In this document: piece after piece, positions 1 through 10,702 of the stretch
Numbering within the stretch: the first letter of the stretch is position 1
Layout of the letters: each line of letters starts with the position of its first letter
Assembly (NCBI RefSeq): GCF_002836355.1
Contig: NZ_PJCA01000030.1
Span: 62,001-126,000, forward strand
Length of the DNA stretch: 64,000 bases
Direction of reading: 5' to 3'
DNA from: Moritella sp. Urea-trap-13
GTDB lineage: Bacteria; Pseudomonadota; Gammaproteobacteria; Enterobacterales; Moritellaceae
Position numbers and translations under genes: made by a program
The notes under the pieces: generated by a model
What the model saw: the letters and a program-made list of their open reading frames with translations, nothing else
Databases searched by the model: none
Told to the model about the DNA's origin: nothing

Positions 1-28
1 ATGTTTATATTTGAAGCGGTAAATAATA

Positions 29-379
29 ATGATAACAAACAGTGATGGTTATATTCAGCTAATCCACTTTTTAGCGGATAACTTAGCTATTTTTGAACAC
101 CATAATCAGCAAGCGGCGTCTACAACAGACACAATTGGCGATATTTTTTCTGAACATATTGCCAATAATACAATGATGGTATGCAATCAGCATCAACAGC
201 TTACTGAAAAACACCGTTTTATCGTCATCCGCGAGATAGACGCCATTGTCGGTGATTTAGAAGAAGTATTATCAAGTGCTTGGGACATCTCACCGAGTCA
301 TGAGCAAATGGCATTTATCGAAGAATTTGTTGGTTTAATGAAAAATTTATTTGATAGTGAATTATCTAAATTAGTATAA
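29..379 (+). CDS. Small acidic protein, probable DUF3802 family
   Basis: A 116-residue soluble protein with no signal peptide or membrane segment. It is acidic and looks mostly helical, starting MITNSDGYIQLIHFL and ending in an amphipathic stretch FIEEFVGLMKNLFD. The length and the opening 'SDGY..LI.FL' pattern resemble the uncharacterised DUF3802 family of vibrios and shewanellas; I recall this family from memory and could not check it. The upstream purine-rich stretch (GAAGCGG) is only a weak ribosome site, so the start is likely but not certain. It is convergent with ilvIH and shares a terminator with it. No function can be assigned. Confidence 0.6.
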   Translation: MITNSDGYIQLIHFLADNLAIFEHHNQQAASTTDTIGDIFSEHIANNTMMVCNQHQQLTEKHRFIVIREIDAIVGDLEEVLSSAWDISPSHEQMAFIEEFVGLMKNLFDSELSKLV

Positions 380-412
380 ACGCTAGATGAAAATAATGAA
401 TTAAAGCAAAAT

Positions 413-448
413 AAAAAGCCAGCTCACATAACATGAGCTGGCTTTTTT
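413..448. terminator. Bidirectional intrinsic terminator
   Basis: A perfect hairpin with arms AAAGCCAGCTCA and TGAGCTGGCTTT, a seven-base loop, an A run on the left and a T run on the right. It sits between the convergent DUF3802-like gene and ilvH and can serve both strands. Confidence 0.9.
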
Positions 449-466
449 ATACGCATAAAAGCGGGA

Positions 467-961
467 TTATGCTTTTAAACAACGTTCGCCACGAGCGATA
501 CCACAAACACCACTTCGAACAACTTCTACAATCTCAGTGCTCGATGCTAATGTTTGGATAAAGGCATCAAGCTTATCGCTATCACCTGCAAGTTGTACTG
601 TGTACAAAGAATCAGTGATATCGACGATTTGACCACGGAAGATATCCGATGTACGTTTGACTTCTGCACGCACAAAACCAGCTGCTTTAACTTTAATCAA
701 TAACAGCTCACGTTCAATATGCGGACCTTCAGTAAGATCGCTCACCTTTAGCACGTCAATCAGCTTGTTTAATTGCTTCATGATCTGTTCGACAACCGCG
801 CGGTCACCGTTGGTAACCAAGGTTAAACGCGACAATGTTTCATCATCTGTCGTAGAAACAGTCAAAGACTCAATGTTATAACCACGTTGTGAGAACAAAC
901 CAACGATACGCGACAATGCACCCGATTCATTTTCTGTTAATACTGAAATTATACGTCTCAT
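467..961 (-). CDS. ilvH: Acetolactate synthase small (regulatory) subunit
   Basis: The 164-residue regulatory subunit of acetohydroxyacid synthase, the first common step of valine, leucine and isoleucine synthesis. The length matches enteric IlvH (163). An N-terminal ACT domain is seen at about residues 1-75 ([19 protein letters not shown], then [15 protein letters not shown]), with the glycine and asparagine positions that bind valine in this family. The C-terminal half (ELLLIKV.. through DSDKLDAF) is the second ferredoxin-like domain. The start overlaps the ilvI stop by four bases (ATGA), so the two genes are translationally coupled. It stimulates the large subunit and confers valine feedback inhibition in known homologues. 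Confidence 0.96.
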   Translation of the reverse strand: MRRIISVLTENESGALSRIVGLFSQRGYNIESLTVSTTDDETLSRLTLVTNGDRAVVEQIMKQLNKLIDVLKVSDLTEGPHIERELLLIKVKAAGFVRAEVKRTSDIFRGQIVDITDSLYTVQLAGDSDKLDAFIQTLASSTEIVEVVRSGVCGIARGERCLKA

Positions 962-2685
962 GAGGTGGTTTTCTCCGTCTTACTTAGGTACATATCATCC
1001 ATTGCCCCGTATTTAATTTGCATCGGATATACATGCTCTTCCGGATCAATAATAATATCCATGAATACCACACGATTTTTATTTTCTTCCGAGAAACATT
1101 CAGCAAAGGCTTTATCAAGATCTTCAGGTTTACTCACCTGAATACCAACATGATGATAAGCTTCAGCTAATTTAACAAAATCAGGCATAGACTCCATATA
1201 AGAATGAGAGTGACGACCATCGTAAAACATTTTCTGCCACTGCTTAACCATGCCTAACGCACCATTATTCAGGGTAATAATCTTCACTGCGATACCATAC
1301 TGCAGGCAAGTTGATAGTTCTTGAATATTCATCTGAATAGAACCATCACCAGAAATACAACATACTACTTTTTCTGGGTTTGCAATTTTAGCACCCATTG
1401 CAGCAGGGAAACCAAAGCCCATAGTCCCTAGTCCACCGGAGTTAATCCACTGGCGTGGTTTATCATATGGATAATACAAGGCACCAAACATTTGATGCTG
1501 ACCTACGTCCGAAGCAATGATGGCTTTACCGTCAGTATGTTTGTACAAGGCTTCAATTGCCGCTTGTGGCTTAATCGATGTACCAGTTTCATAGCTTAGG
1601 CACTGCTTAGTACGCCAGCTATCAATTTGTTTCCACCACGCAGCACGCTCTTCTTCATTGGCGGTAACATCCAATTCTGCAATAATCTCCAGCATCTGCT
1701 CAACAACCACTTCGATAGAACCAACAATTGGAATATCCGCATGGACTGTTTTAGAGATTGATGTTGGATCGATATCAACATGAATAATTTTTGCTTCTGG
1801 GCAGAATTTATCAATCGCATTGGTCACACGATCATCAAAACGTGCACCGAGACAAATAATAAGGTCTGAGTTATGCATGGTTTTATTCGCTTCAAACGTA
1901 CCATGCATACCTAACATACCGATATTTTGTGGGTGTGTGCCAGGGAAAATACCCAGCCCCATCAAGGTATTGGTAACCGGTAAATTTAACTGTTCAGCAA
2001 ACTTCAGCACTTGTGCTTCAGCGTTTGCAATTACTGCACCGCCACCGACATAAAGTACTGGTTTTGTAGCCGTTGCAATTGCTTTAACAGCTTTACGCAC
2101 TTGGCCTTTATGACCCGATGTAACTGGGTTATATGAACGCATAGACACGTTCTCAGGGTATTTGTACGGATATTTAGCTAATGGGTTTTGCGTATCTTTT
2201 GGTAAATCAATTACCACAGGTCCAGGACGACCTGTTGACGCGATATAAAATGCTTTTTTGATAGCTTCTGGGATCTCAGAAGCTGTTTTACATAAAAAAC
2301 TGTGTTTTACGATAGGGCGAGATACACCCATCATGTCCGTTTCTTGAAATGCATCGTTACCGATCATTGAAGTAGGAACCTGACCTGATAACACAACCAA
2401 CGGAATTGAATCCATATACGCAGTCGCAATACCAGTAATACAGTTTGTTGCACCAGGTCCTGATGTAACTAAGACCGTACCAACTTTCCCTGTTGAACGT
2501 GCATAACCATCTGCAGCATGTACTGCAGCTTGCTCATGACGCACTAAAAAATGTTCAATTTGACTTGATTCGAATAACGCATCATAAATATCAAGAACAG
2601 AGCCACCAGGATAACCGAAGATATGCTCAATACCCTCATCTTCCAGTGAGCGGATTACCATTTCGGCACCAGACAACATTTCCAT
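958..2685 (-). CDS. ilvI: Acetolactate synthase large (catalytic) subunit
   Basis: Catalytic subunit of acetohydroxyacid synthase, a ThDP, Mg and FAD enzyme that joins two pyruvates or pyruvate and 2-oxobutyrate. Visible motifs are [13 protein letters not shown], the catalytic glutamate in RHEQAA, and the ThDP motif beginning GDGSIQMN and ending in NN. I chose the internal ATG at 2683-2685 ([14 protein letters not shown]), which matches the IlvI N-terminus and has a GGGAGGG ribosome site about seven bases upstream. The longer frame begins at 2706, but there the same Shine-Dalgarno sequence would lie inside the coding region. From this start it is 575 residues, close to the usual 574. It is first in the ilvI-ilvH operon. 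Confidence 0.97.
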   Translation of the reverse strand: MEMLSGAEMVIRSLEDEGIEHIFGYPGGSVLDIYDALFESSQIEHFLVRHEQAAVHAADGYARSTGKVGTVLVTSGPGATNCITGIATAYMDSIPLVVLSGQVPTSMIGNDAFQETDMMGVSRPIVKHSFLCKTASEIPEAIKKAFYIASTGRPGPVVIDLPKDTQNPLAKYPYKYPENVSMRSYNPVTSGHKGQVRKAVKAIATATKPVLYVGGGAVIANAEAQVLKFAEQLNLPVTNTLMGLGIFPGTHPQNIGMLGMHGTFEANKTMHNSDLIICLGARFDDRVTNAIDKFCPEAKIIHVDIDPTSISKTVHADIPIVGSIEVVVEQMLEIIAELDVTANEEERAAWWKQIDSWRTKQCLSYETGTSIKPQAAIEALYKHTDGKAIIASDVGQHQMFGALYYPYDKPRQWINSGGLGTMGFGFPAAMGAKIANPEKVVCCISGDGSIQMNIQELSTCLQYGIAVKIITLNNGALGMVKQWQKMFYDGRHSHSYMESMPDFVKLAEAYHHVGIQVSKPEDLDKAFAECFSEENKNRVVFMDIIIDPEEHVYPMQIKYGAMDDMYLSKTEKTTS

Positions 2686-2736
2686 AAGCAGGCCCTCCCG
2701 GCCCATTTCCTAATTCTAGTTTGACAACTGTCCACA

Positions 2737-2756
2737 TTGTAACAAATTAGTTACAA
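2737..2756. promoter_or_regulatory. Perfect inverted repeat upstream of ilvI
   Basis: TTGTAAC-N6-GTTACAA, two perfect seven-base arms, lies about 50 bases upstream of the ilvI start. A ten-base palindrome (AGTTTAAACT, 2756-2765) overlaps its edge. On the minus strand the repeat contains a possible -10 element (TACAAT). This has the shape of a dimeric repressor or activator site. It resembles the TyrR box layout (TGTAAA-N6-TTTACA), but I cannot name the regulator. The rest of 2766-3054 is very AT-rich, with no gene or hairpin that I can see. Confidence 0.45.
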
Positions 2757-3054
2757 GTTTAAACTTCCCATTGAATTAGATTTAACTTTATTTTTATTGG
2801 TTTATTTATTAAAATTAACAAAATAAAATCATCTTTAAAAGCAATATAAGAAATTAAATATCAAAAAAATTCATTATCATCACTTATAACGATATATTTA
2901 GGCCTGAAAGATGAGAGCAACGAAGACTTATTTACTAGCAAGGCTTTGATTTAAAATGAAAAATTTAATTTATAGAAAATTATCAGCGTAATGACACACT
3001 CTTACTTAAAAATGTTCCATATTAGCTAATCACTAAATAACCCAAGATATTTAG

Positions 3055-4701
3055 TTATGCTGATGGCCGTTCTATGGTTTCTACTTGCGCATTTTCATTT
3101 CGACTTGCTAACCACATATTTAACGTGGGTAAAGACATAGGTTTTGCATACCAGTAACCTTGGACTTTAGAACAGCCTTGTTTTAACAAAAATTCAGCTT
3201 GCTCCGGGTGTTCAATACCTTCACCAAGCAACTCTAACTGTAAAGCCTCTCCCATAGCACAAATACCTTTGACAATATTTTGGCTACGCTCTGAATCTAC
3301 TATCCCTTCAATAAAGCTACGATCGAGCTTAATACCATAAAAATGAAATTTATGCAGATAACTAAAAGATGAATAACCAGTACCAAAATCATCAATCCAT
3401 AGCTTAATACCTAAGTTATTTAATTCGCGTAATACCCGTAAATTATCGGTGCCAGCATTCATCAATGTCGTTTCAGTAATTTCAAAATGCACCTGAGCAG
3501 GTGTTAATGAATAACAGGCTAAAATGGCTCGTACATTTTGCACAAAACCATAATCTGCAAGCTGCTGAGGGGCGATATTAATAGCCACAAAATAATCGGG
3601 ATTGGTTACCTGTAAAATAGATAAATCACTGCAAACCTGCTTAATGATCCACTGCCCCATAGGTACAATAAGACCCGTTTGTTCTGCCACCGGAATAAAA
3701 TCGTCGGGGGGAACTAAACCACGAACAGGATGATTCCAACGAATTAATGCTTCAAAACCTAATTCTTTTTCTGTTGATATATCAATAACGGGTTGATAAT
3801 AAATTTCAAATTCACCATTGATAATGGCCTGATTAAGCTCTTGCTCTAGATTAACTCGATATTCCAGTTCACGCATGTACTCAGGTTTAAAGAAGGCGAC
3901 GCCATGCTTACCTGAATCTTTCACTTTATACATTGCCATATCGGCTTTTTTCAATAATGAGTCACTACAGGTGCCATGCTCAGGACTAATACTAACGCCA
4001 ATACTGACACCGACAGAGATACGCTCACCAGACAATTCAATTTTACGGCGGATATTTTTAAGTAGTTGGTTCAAGATAGGCGCGATATCATTTTCATCTG
4101 ATATCCCCATGATTAAAATGGCAAATTCATCACCACCAATTCGAAAGACATCCGTTTTATACCGGCTAGGTTGCAGAGAATATTCTAACGACAGCTTAAT
4201 GCGTTGCGCGATGATGGCGATAACTTGATCACCGACATTATGCCCTAAAGTATCATTAATATTTTTAAGATCATCGAGATCCAAAATGCATAATGCAGTC
4301 TTGCCTTTGCCTTCTGCCATTCGGGTATCAAGTATTTCTAAAAATTTAAATCGATTAGCGAGTCCAGTACAATTATCTAAATATACCGACAAGTCCAACT
4401 CTACAAGTCTTCCTTGTAAGCGGGATAATTCCAGATTGGTTTTGCGAAGAACTCGCCTGTAATAACTTGCTTTATAGATACAAATAACACCTATAATGCT
4501 GACAATAATCGTCACGATGACAGCGTTAGGGGTTAAGATAATGGTACGGCGTAGTGCCAACAAAAACAACCAGATTGAATCACTCGAAAATGCTAATAAA
4601 TAGACGGCCGAAAATAACATACATGAACCAGCTACGGCCATTAAGGTCAGTATTATTTTACGCCGTTGACGTGACAAATTACTAGTGTTGAGCTTGTCCA
4701 T
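3055..4701 (-). CDS. Membrane GGDEF-EAL cyclic-di-GMP enzyme
   Basis: A 548-residue inner-membrane protein with two N-terminal transmembrane helices (about residues 15-40 and 52-76), a GGDEF domain (about 110-275) and an EAL domain (about 285-535). The GGDEF signature is intact (RIGGDEFAIL). The EAL domain keeps EALIRW, the NIAP loop, DDFGTGYSS, GEGIE and QGYWYAKP, so phosphodiesterase activity is expected; the GGDEF half may act as a cyclase or as a GTP-binding regulator. There is no periplasmic sensor domain beyond the short loop between the helices. A GTG at 4708-4710 is the longest start, but ATG at 4699-4701 is better spaced from GGATAG. It is monocistronic. Confidence 0.92.
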   Translation of the reverse strand: MDKLNTSNLSRQRRKIILTLMAVAGSCMLFSAVYLLAFSSDSIWLFLLALRRTIILTPNAVIVTIIVSIIGVICIYKASYYRRVLRKTNLELSRLQGRLVELDLSVYLDNCTGLANRFKFLEILDTRMAEGKGKTALCILDLDDLKNINDTLGHNVGDQVIAIIAQRIKLSLEYSLQPSRYKTDVFRIGGDEFAILIMGISDENDIAPILNQLLKNIRRKIELSGERISVGVSIGVSISPEHGTCSDSLLKKADMAMYKVKDSGKHGVAFFKPEYMRELEYRVNLEQELNQAIINGEFEIYYQPVIDISTEKELGFEALIRWNHPVRGLVPPDDFIPVAEQTGLIVPMGQWIIKQVCSDLSILQVTNPDYFVAINIAPQQLADYGFVQNVRAILACYSLTPAQVHFEITETTLMNAGTDNLRVLRELNNLGIKLWIDDFGTGYSSFSYLHKFHFYGIKLDRSFIEGIVDSERSQNIVKGICAMGEALQLELLGEGIEHPEQAEFLLKQGCSKVQGYWYAKPMSLPTLNMWLASRNENAQVETIERPSA

Positions 4702-4923
4702 AATTAGCACTATCCATTGTTACCAATCTATTTATCCATATAAAATTAAGATTAGTGCAGATACATAACAATGGCTTAAATATTTTAAGGGGCTTAGAAA
4801 TAAATAGAAGAAAGTGCTAGTGCAGTAAAAGATCCCTCAGTCATAAATGCGATCTAGGCGTAATAATCCCGCTGTCAGTCACTTAAAAACTGCGCAACGG
4901 GATTAAATATGCTAAATAAAACC

Positions 4924-6732
4924 TTAAGACTTTATATTTTTTCCTTTTTTAACAGTGCTATACATACTTTCAATCAAACTACTATAGCGCTGTTGAATCA
5001 CTTTACGCTTTAACTTAAGCGTGGGTGTCAGTTCACCTTTTTCATTGGTAAACGGTGATGCCATTAGCTTAAATTTCTTCACTTGCTCAAATTTAGCTAA
5101 CTCTTTTTGCATCTCTTTCACACGCTCATCAAACAGTTCGACGATCTTGGTGTGCTTAAGTAATTCAACGTATGATTCGTATTTTAGATTAAGCGTTTTT
5201 GCATGTTCTTCAATTGCTTCTTGTGCAGGTACAATCAATGCTGAAGCATATTTTCTCGCATCAGCAAATACCGCAACCTGTTCAATGAAACGGTCACGAC
5301 CTAACGTACCTTCAATTAGTTGTGGCGCAATATATTTACCACATTCAGTTTTCATTAAATCTTTCAAACGGTCAGTAATATACAGGTAGCCATTTTCATC
5401 AATCGCGCCGGCATCACCGGTTTTCAGCCATTCACCATCAAAAGTATTGGCCGTTTCTTCTGGTTTATTAAAGTAACCACGCATAACCGTCGGGCTTTTA
5501 ATCAAGATCTCGTTTTCAGCACCCAATTTAACTTCAATACCAGGTAATACCGAACCAATAGAGCCAAGCTTAAAGTCTTTTGAATAACAACTCACAGTCG
5601 CCACTGTTTCTGTCATACCGTAGCCATATTTTAGATGAATACCGATTGCTTGGAAAAATAAGTTAACTTCATCATCAAGCTTCGCGCCAGAACAAGGGAA
5701 GAAACGTACCTTGCCACCAAATACTGCGCGCAGTTTAGTGAATACCAACTTGTCTGCAAGCATATGCTGCAGTTTTAATAATGGTGAAACAGACGTACCC
5801 GCTTGCTGTGCAGCAAAGCGTTTCTTACCAACACCGATAGCCCAATGAAATAATTTTTTACGTGCTTCAGGTGCATTTTCAACTTTATTCATCATGGTTG
5901 TGTGGATTTTTTCATACAAACGCGGCACTGCGCACATGACTGTTGGTTGCGTATCTGTTAAGGCTTTTTGAATGCGAGCAGGATCTTTAAGGTAGGTATT
6001 TTCGGCACCCCAAAACAAGGCATTAAATGTCCAAATACGTTCAAATACATGGCTCAACGGTAAGAATGCTAACGACACATCATTTTCTTCTAAACGCGTT
6101 TCTGGTTCATTCAAGGCTAGCGCCGCTTGAATATTAGCATAATCTAGCATCACACCTTTCGGTTCGCCTGTGGTGCCTGAAGTATAAATTAACGTAACCA
6201 GATCATCCGTTTTAGCGTGTTCGATACGATGTGCAAGCGCCATCGATGATGAACTACCTGGGGTAAAGTCTAACAGGTCAGTATAAGCAACGACACGTGG
6301 ATCATCCGGTAAGGTCACTGTCGAAGAGAACACGATTAATGATTGCAGCGATTCACATTTATCCAGTAAAGGTAAGGCGAGTTTTAATTCGGCTTTATCA
6401 CCAATAAACATACAGGTCATCTTGGCATCATTGATAATGTATTCAGCTTGCGATGAGGTACTGCTTGGATAAAGTGGTACAGACACGGCACGACATTGCT
6501 GTAGAGCTAGATCGGCAATAGTCCATTCTGGTAAATTATTTGACCAAATACCCACAGCATCTTGAACTTTAAGCCCACGATTAAGTAAGTTATTGGCAAG
6601 ACCTTCAATACGCTCGCCCATCTGTTTCCAGCTGACACAATCCCAGCCTGTTTTCGTTTTACTTTTTAGGGCCGTTTTGTCTTGATATTTTTCGATCCTA
6701 TCAAGGATCTGATTTACGAAATGCTGGCTCAT
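4924..6732 (-). CDS. Long-chain fatty acid--CoA ligase (AMP-forming, COG1022 type)
   Basis: A 602-residue member of the AMP-dependent synthetase family, of the long-chain acyl-CoA synthetase type (FAA1/COG1022) rather than the classic FadD length. The P-loop-like motif YTSGTTGEPKG is at about residue 183, the adenylate-binding motif YGMTET follows, and the C-terminal catalytic lysine region is DLMKTECGKYIAP. It activates long-chain fatty acids with ATP and CoA for membrane lipid synthesis or beta-oxidation. The C-terminus is lysine-rich (KKGKNIKS). It stands alone on the minus strand, preceded by about 250 bases without a gene. Substrate chain length cannot be told from sequence. Confidence 0.93.
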   Translation of the reverse strand: MSQHFVNQILDRIEKYQDKTALKSKTKTGWDCVSWKQMGERIEGLANNLLNRGLKVQDAVGIWSNNLPEWTIADLALQQCRAVSVPLYPSSTSSQAEYIINDAKMTCMFIGDKAELKLALPLLDKCESLQSLIVFSSTVTLPDDPRVVAYTDLLDFTPGSSSSMALAHRIEHAKTDDLVTLIYTSGTTGEPKGVMLDYANIQAALALNEPETRLEENDVSLAFLPLSHVFERIWTFNALFWGAENTYLKDPARIQKALTDTQPTVMCAVPRLYEKIHTTMMNKVENAPEARKKLFHWAIGVGKKRFAAQQAGTSVSPLLKLQHMLADKLVFTKLRAVFGGKVRFFPCSGAKLDDEVNLFFQAIGIHLKYGYGMTETVATVSCYSKDFKLGSIGSVLPGIEVKLGAENEILIKSPTVMRGYFNKPEETANTFDGEWLKTGDAGAIDENGYLYITDRLKDLMKTECGKYIAPQLIEGTLGRDRFIEQVAVFADARKYASALIVPAQEAIEEHAKTLNLKYESYVELLKHTKIVELFDERVKEMQKELAKFEQVKKFKLMASPFTNEKGELTPTLKLKRKVIQQRYSSLIESMYSTVKKGKNIKS

Positions 6733-6978
6733 GTCTATGTCTCATGTTAATTCGGGCGCAAACTCAATTCGGCTTACAGATGTAAGCCAGAGAGGGTAGC
6801 CTGTAAAATTTCATTTGTAAAATAAATGAAGATTTTATAACCTATTTCACACTCAAAAAGCCAATAATAGCGTCATTTACATTGATAAATTGCGTTTATC
6901 GCCGCAATAAATAACATATTTAGTCGTTAACACAACTAATGACTTACTAAACATGGGTTAATAACACGCTAAATATAG

Positions 6979-7128
6979 CTAGTTACTCGCTAAGTGTGAC
7001 CAATGATCCAATGGCTCATCACGGGTATTTTCAACGAGGGATATATCAATTCCCATCTCGGTTAATTCTTTTAATGTTAAATCATCAGCAAGCTCAACCA
7101 TCTCACCTTGTTCATTTTTAAATAACAT
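6979..7128 (-). CDS. Small 49-residue protein, unrecognised
   Basis: A 49-codon frame starting MLFKNEQGEMVELADDLTLK and ending DHWSHLASN. It has a good ribosome site (GAGGTGCGAT before ATG), an acidic, charged composition and normal-looking codon use, which argues for a real short gene. There is no signal peptide, membrane helix or metal motif. It lies alone between the acyl-CoA ligase gene and leuA, on the strand opposite leuA. I do not recognise a family. The flanking DNA (6733-6978) shows no other gene. Confidence 0.6.
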   Translation of the reverse strand: MLFKNEQGEMVELADDLTLKELTEMGIDISLVENTRDEPLDHWSHLASN

Positions 7129-7269
7129 ATCGCACCTCACAATAAAAAGCCTATTTTAAGTGTGGCATAGATCAAAGAAAGGTCGAGTTTATCCATGTAA
7201 TAACTACGATTCCCCTCTGTATTACGGCCTATTTAATTAGGCCAGTTACTGTAACTAGGGATAAATTAA

Positions 7270-7299
7270 TTGACAAAAAACAACCAAGCCTGTAATGAT
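7270..7299 (+). promoter_or_regulatory. Candidate sigma-70 promoter of leuAB
   Basis: TTGACA at 7270-7275 matches the -35 consensus. An extended -10-like TGTAATGAT follows at 7291-7299, with an 18-base spacer to AATGAT. Just upstream are two adjacent inverted repeats, GGCCTA-N6-TAGGCC (7226-7243) and AGTTAC-T-GTAACT (7244-7256), which could be regulator sites. The leader to leuA is about 70 bases. Confidence 0.45.
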
Positions 7300-7372
7300 T
7301 AAGGCATAGAATTAATTTATACATATAGATGCCTAAAGCGTGTCTATATAACGGCAAATTGAAGGATTCATA

Positions 7373-8938
7373 ATGTCAGACCAGGTTATTATTTTTGATA
7401 CGACCTTGAGGGATGGAGAGCAAGCATTATCTGCGAGCTTAACCGTAAAAGAAAAGTTACAAATCGCCTTTGCGCTTGAGCGTTTAGGTGTTGATGTAAT
7501 GGAAGTTGGTTTCCCAATTTCATCACCTGGTGATTTCGAATCAGTGCAGACCATCGCACGGAATATTAAAAACAGCCGTGTTTGTGCCCTTTCTCGCGCA
7601 CTAGAAAAAGACATTGATGCTGCAGGCGAAGCGCTTTCCGTCGCCAAAGACTTCCGTATTCATACCTTTATTTCAACATCCGATATTCACGTTAAAAGCA
7701 AACTAAAGCGTAGCTTTGACGATGTCCTCAATATGGGCCGCCATGCCATTAAGCATGCGCGTCGCTATACCGACGACGTTGAGTTTTCTTGTGAAGATGC
7801 AGGCCGAACACCCATAGATAACTTATGTCGTATGGTTGAAGAAGCGATTAAAGCGGGTGCAACAACAATTAATATCCCAGATACAGTTGGTTATACAGTG
7901 CCATCGCAATTCGGCGGCATCATCACTGACTTATTTAATCGCGTACCCAATATTGATCAAGCGATCATATCAGTACATTGTCATGATGATCTTGGCTTAT
8001 CAGTTGCAAACTCAATTGCAGCAGTAGAACAAGGCGCACGTCAAATCGAATGTACTATTAATGGTATTGGCGAACGCGCAGGTAACTGCTCACTAGAAGA
8101 AATTGCCATGATCTTGCACACTCGCCAGGATTTATTAGGTAAAACCACGAATATCAATCCGCAAGAAATTTACCGTACTAGTCAGCTTGTTAGCCAGTTA
8201 TGCAACATGCCGGTACAGAGTAATAAAGCGATTGTCGGTGCCAATGCCTTCTCACACTCATCTGGTATTCATCAAGATGGCATGTTAAAAGCCAAAAATA
8301 CCTATGAAATAATTACTCCTGAAAGCATTGGTCTAACCCAAAACAAGTTAAATTTAACTTCACGTTCAGGCCGTCATGTGATCAAGCATCGTATGGCTGA
8401 ACTTGGTTATGCTGACAATGATTATAGCCTTGATGAGCTATACGAAAGCTTCTTACAACTTGCCGATAAAAAAGGCCAAGTATTCGATTACGATCTAGAA
8501 GCATTAATCTTCTTTAATAATTTACACGAAGATAAAGAACACTTTAAATTAGATTATCTCAGTGTGCAGTCTGGTTCTGGTGTGAAAGCAACCGCGACTA
8601 TTAGCTTGATCTCACAACTAGAAACCGCTGATGAACCACGTACAGATACGGAAGCAGCGATAGGAAATGGTCCTGTTGATGCCGTTTATAAATGTTTAAG
8701 CCGTATTTCTGGCTTTGATATCGATATCGCCGATTACCACATTACTGCAAAAGGTGAAGGTAAAGACGCATTGGGTCAAGTGGATATAGTCGCAACGTAT
8801 GAAGGCCGAAAGTTCCACGGTATCGGCTTAGCAACAGATATCATTGAATCTTCGGCGCTGGCTTATATCCACGTAATGAATAATATCCATCGCGCAAATG
8901 CGGTAGAACAACAAAAACTTAAAAAACAAAATCAATAA
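7373..8938 (+). CDS. leuA: 2-isopropylmalate synthase
   Basis: A 521-residue enzyme that condenses 2-oxoisovalerate with acetyl-CoA in the first committed step of leucine synthesis. The HMGL-like TIM barrel begins with [11 protein letters not shown] (metal-binding Asp in DTTLRDGEQ) and includes the metal ligands in SVHCHDDLG; the motif NGIGERAGN follows. A C-terminal LeuA allosteric domain (about residues 390-510) should bind leucine for feedback inhibition. Length is typical (enteric LeuA 523). The ribosome site GAAGGA precedes ATG. It is followed after 20 bases by leuB; leuC and leuD do not follow. Confidence 0.97.
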   Translation: MSDQVIIFDTTLRDGEQALSASLTVKEKLQIAFALERLGVDVMEVGFPISSPGDFESVQTIARNIKNSRVCALSRALEKDIDAAGEALSVAKDFRIHTFISTSDIHVKSKLKRSFDDVLNMGRHAIKHARRYTDDVEFSCEDAGRTPIDNLCRMVEEAIKAGATTINIPDTVGYTVPSQFGGIITDLFNRVPNIDQAIISVHCHDDLGLSVANSIAAVEQGARQIECTINGIGERAGNCSLEEIAMILHTRQDLLGKTTNINPQEIYRTSQLVSQLCNMPVQSNKAIVGANAFSHSSGIHQDGMLKAKNTYEIITPESIGLTQNKLNLTSRSGRHVIKHRMAELGYADNDYSLDELYESFLQLADKKGQVFDYDLEALIFFNNLHEDKEHFKLDYLSVQSGSGVKATATISLISQLETADEPRTDTEAAIGNGPVDAVYKCLSRISGFDIDIADYHITAKGEGKDALGQVDIVATYEGRKFHGIGLATDIIESSALAYIHVMNNIHRANAVEQQKLKKQNQ

Positions 8939-8943
8939 TATAG

Positions 8944-10056
<1,113 letters not shown>

Positions 10057-10082
10057 TTAATCCCACATAAGCCAGTAGCTAA

Positions 10083-10112
10083 ACTTATTTAAGTCGCACT
10101 TATCTAAGTCGT
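10083..10112. repeat. Two tandem 15-bp repeats after leuB
   Basis: ACTTATTTAAGTCGC (10083-10097) is followed directly by ACTTATCTAAGTCGT (10098-10112), 13 of 15 bases identical. The pair lies between the leuB stop and its terminator. A related TTAAGTC repeat occurs on the other side of the terminator. Confidence 0.7.
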
Positions 10113-10118
10113 ATCAGT

Positions 10119-10157
10119 AAAAAGGCCGAAAGTGAACTCCACTTTCGGCCTTTTTTT
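10119..10157. terminator. Bidirectional terminator after leuAB
   Basis: A 15-base stem (AAAAAGGCCGAAAGT pairing with ACTTTCGGCCTTTTT) with a seven-base loop and a T run. It closes the leuAB operon and could also serve the convergent PilZ gene. Confidence 0.9.
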
Positions 10158-10182
10158 ATCTGCTGACTATCGACTTATCACT

Positions 10183-10215
10183 AAATAACTTAAGTCACCA
10201 AAATAACTTAAGTCA
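10183..10215. repeat. 15-bp direct repeat at the PilZ gene end
   Basis: AAATAACTTAAGTCA occurs at 10183-10197 and again, identical, at 10201-10215. The right copy contains the stop codon of the PilZ gene. It shares the TAAGTC core with the repeats at 10083-10112. Confidence 0.7.
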
Positions 10216-10498
10216 AACTGGTAAACTCGACACCTATTTGGTAATTATCGCCATCATTATCAACGCGTGTTACTTTTGCTTCGGCTTGTAACGGCGGCAC
10301 TCGGCTATCGCCCGTTGGTAGAAAAATACTCACGTTGTCGTTTAATGAAAAGTAACTTTCAGGTACATCTAACGACATGCCGCTAGCACTTAAATCACGA
10401 CAAATAGCAGTAATATTACGCTCTTCATCCGTCACCTGCACCGGTGAGTCGATTAACATTCGGTGATAACTACGTCGTTCTAAATTAGCTTTTAGCAC
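10208..10498 (-). CDS. PilZ-domain cyclic-di-GMP receptor
   Basis: A small single-domain PilZ protein of about 96 residues. The two c-di-GMP-binding motifs are present: the arginine motif in ERRSYHR and the D-x-S-x-x-G motif in DLSASGMSL. The rest (VPESYFSLNDNVSIF ... QIGVEFTSL) is the expected beta-barrel. I prefer the GTG start at 10496-10498, which has an AAGAGG ribosome site nine bases upstream; an in-frame TTG at 10550-10552 would add 18 residues (INLCSACKNYSNKRD) but has no ribosome site. It could act as an effector for GGDEF/EAL proteins such as those elsewhere in this window; the target is unknown. Confidence 0.85.
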   Translation of the reverse strand: MLKANLERRSYHRMLIDSPVQVTDEERNITAICRDLSASGMSLDVPESYFSLNDNVSIFLPTGDSRVPPLQAEAKVTRVDNDGDNYQIGVEFTSLT

Positions 10499-10702
10499 AT
10501 CAATATCCCTCTTATTACTATAGTTTTTACATGCCGAGCAAAGGTTTATCAATGCTTAGCAAATTATAAATTATCCACAAATCTGAATGATTAGTTTATT
10601 TTTTGAGTATAGTCATCATTTATTCAGCCGGGACAGAGCAAAGTCAATAATGCGATCTAAACAACTATTTTGTTAGCTATTTGCCTACAATCAAACTACA
10701 GT

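Noticed and set aside
2870-2890. Fur-box-like stretch around TTCATTATCATCA
   Set aside because: Only one arm matches and it is far from the ilvI start.
4865-4904. AATCCCG/CGGGATT hairpin after the acyl-CoA ligase gene
   Set aside because: A short stem with a 26-base loop and no T run; could be chance.
7329-7373. 14-codon frame ([14 protein letters not shown]) directly before leuA, as a leu leader peptide
   Set aside because: It has only two leucine codons, not in a row, and no alternative hairpins or terminator lie between it and leuA.
10083-10215. Repeats as a CRISPR array
   Set aside because: The units are too short (15 bp), only two to four copies occur, and there are no regular spacers or cas genes.
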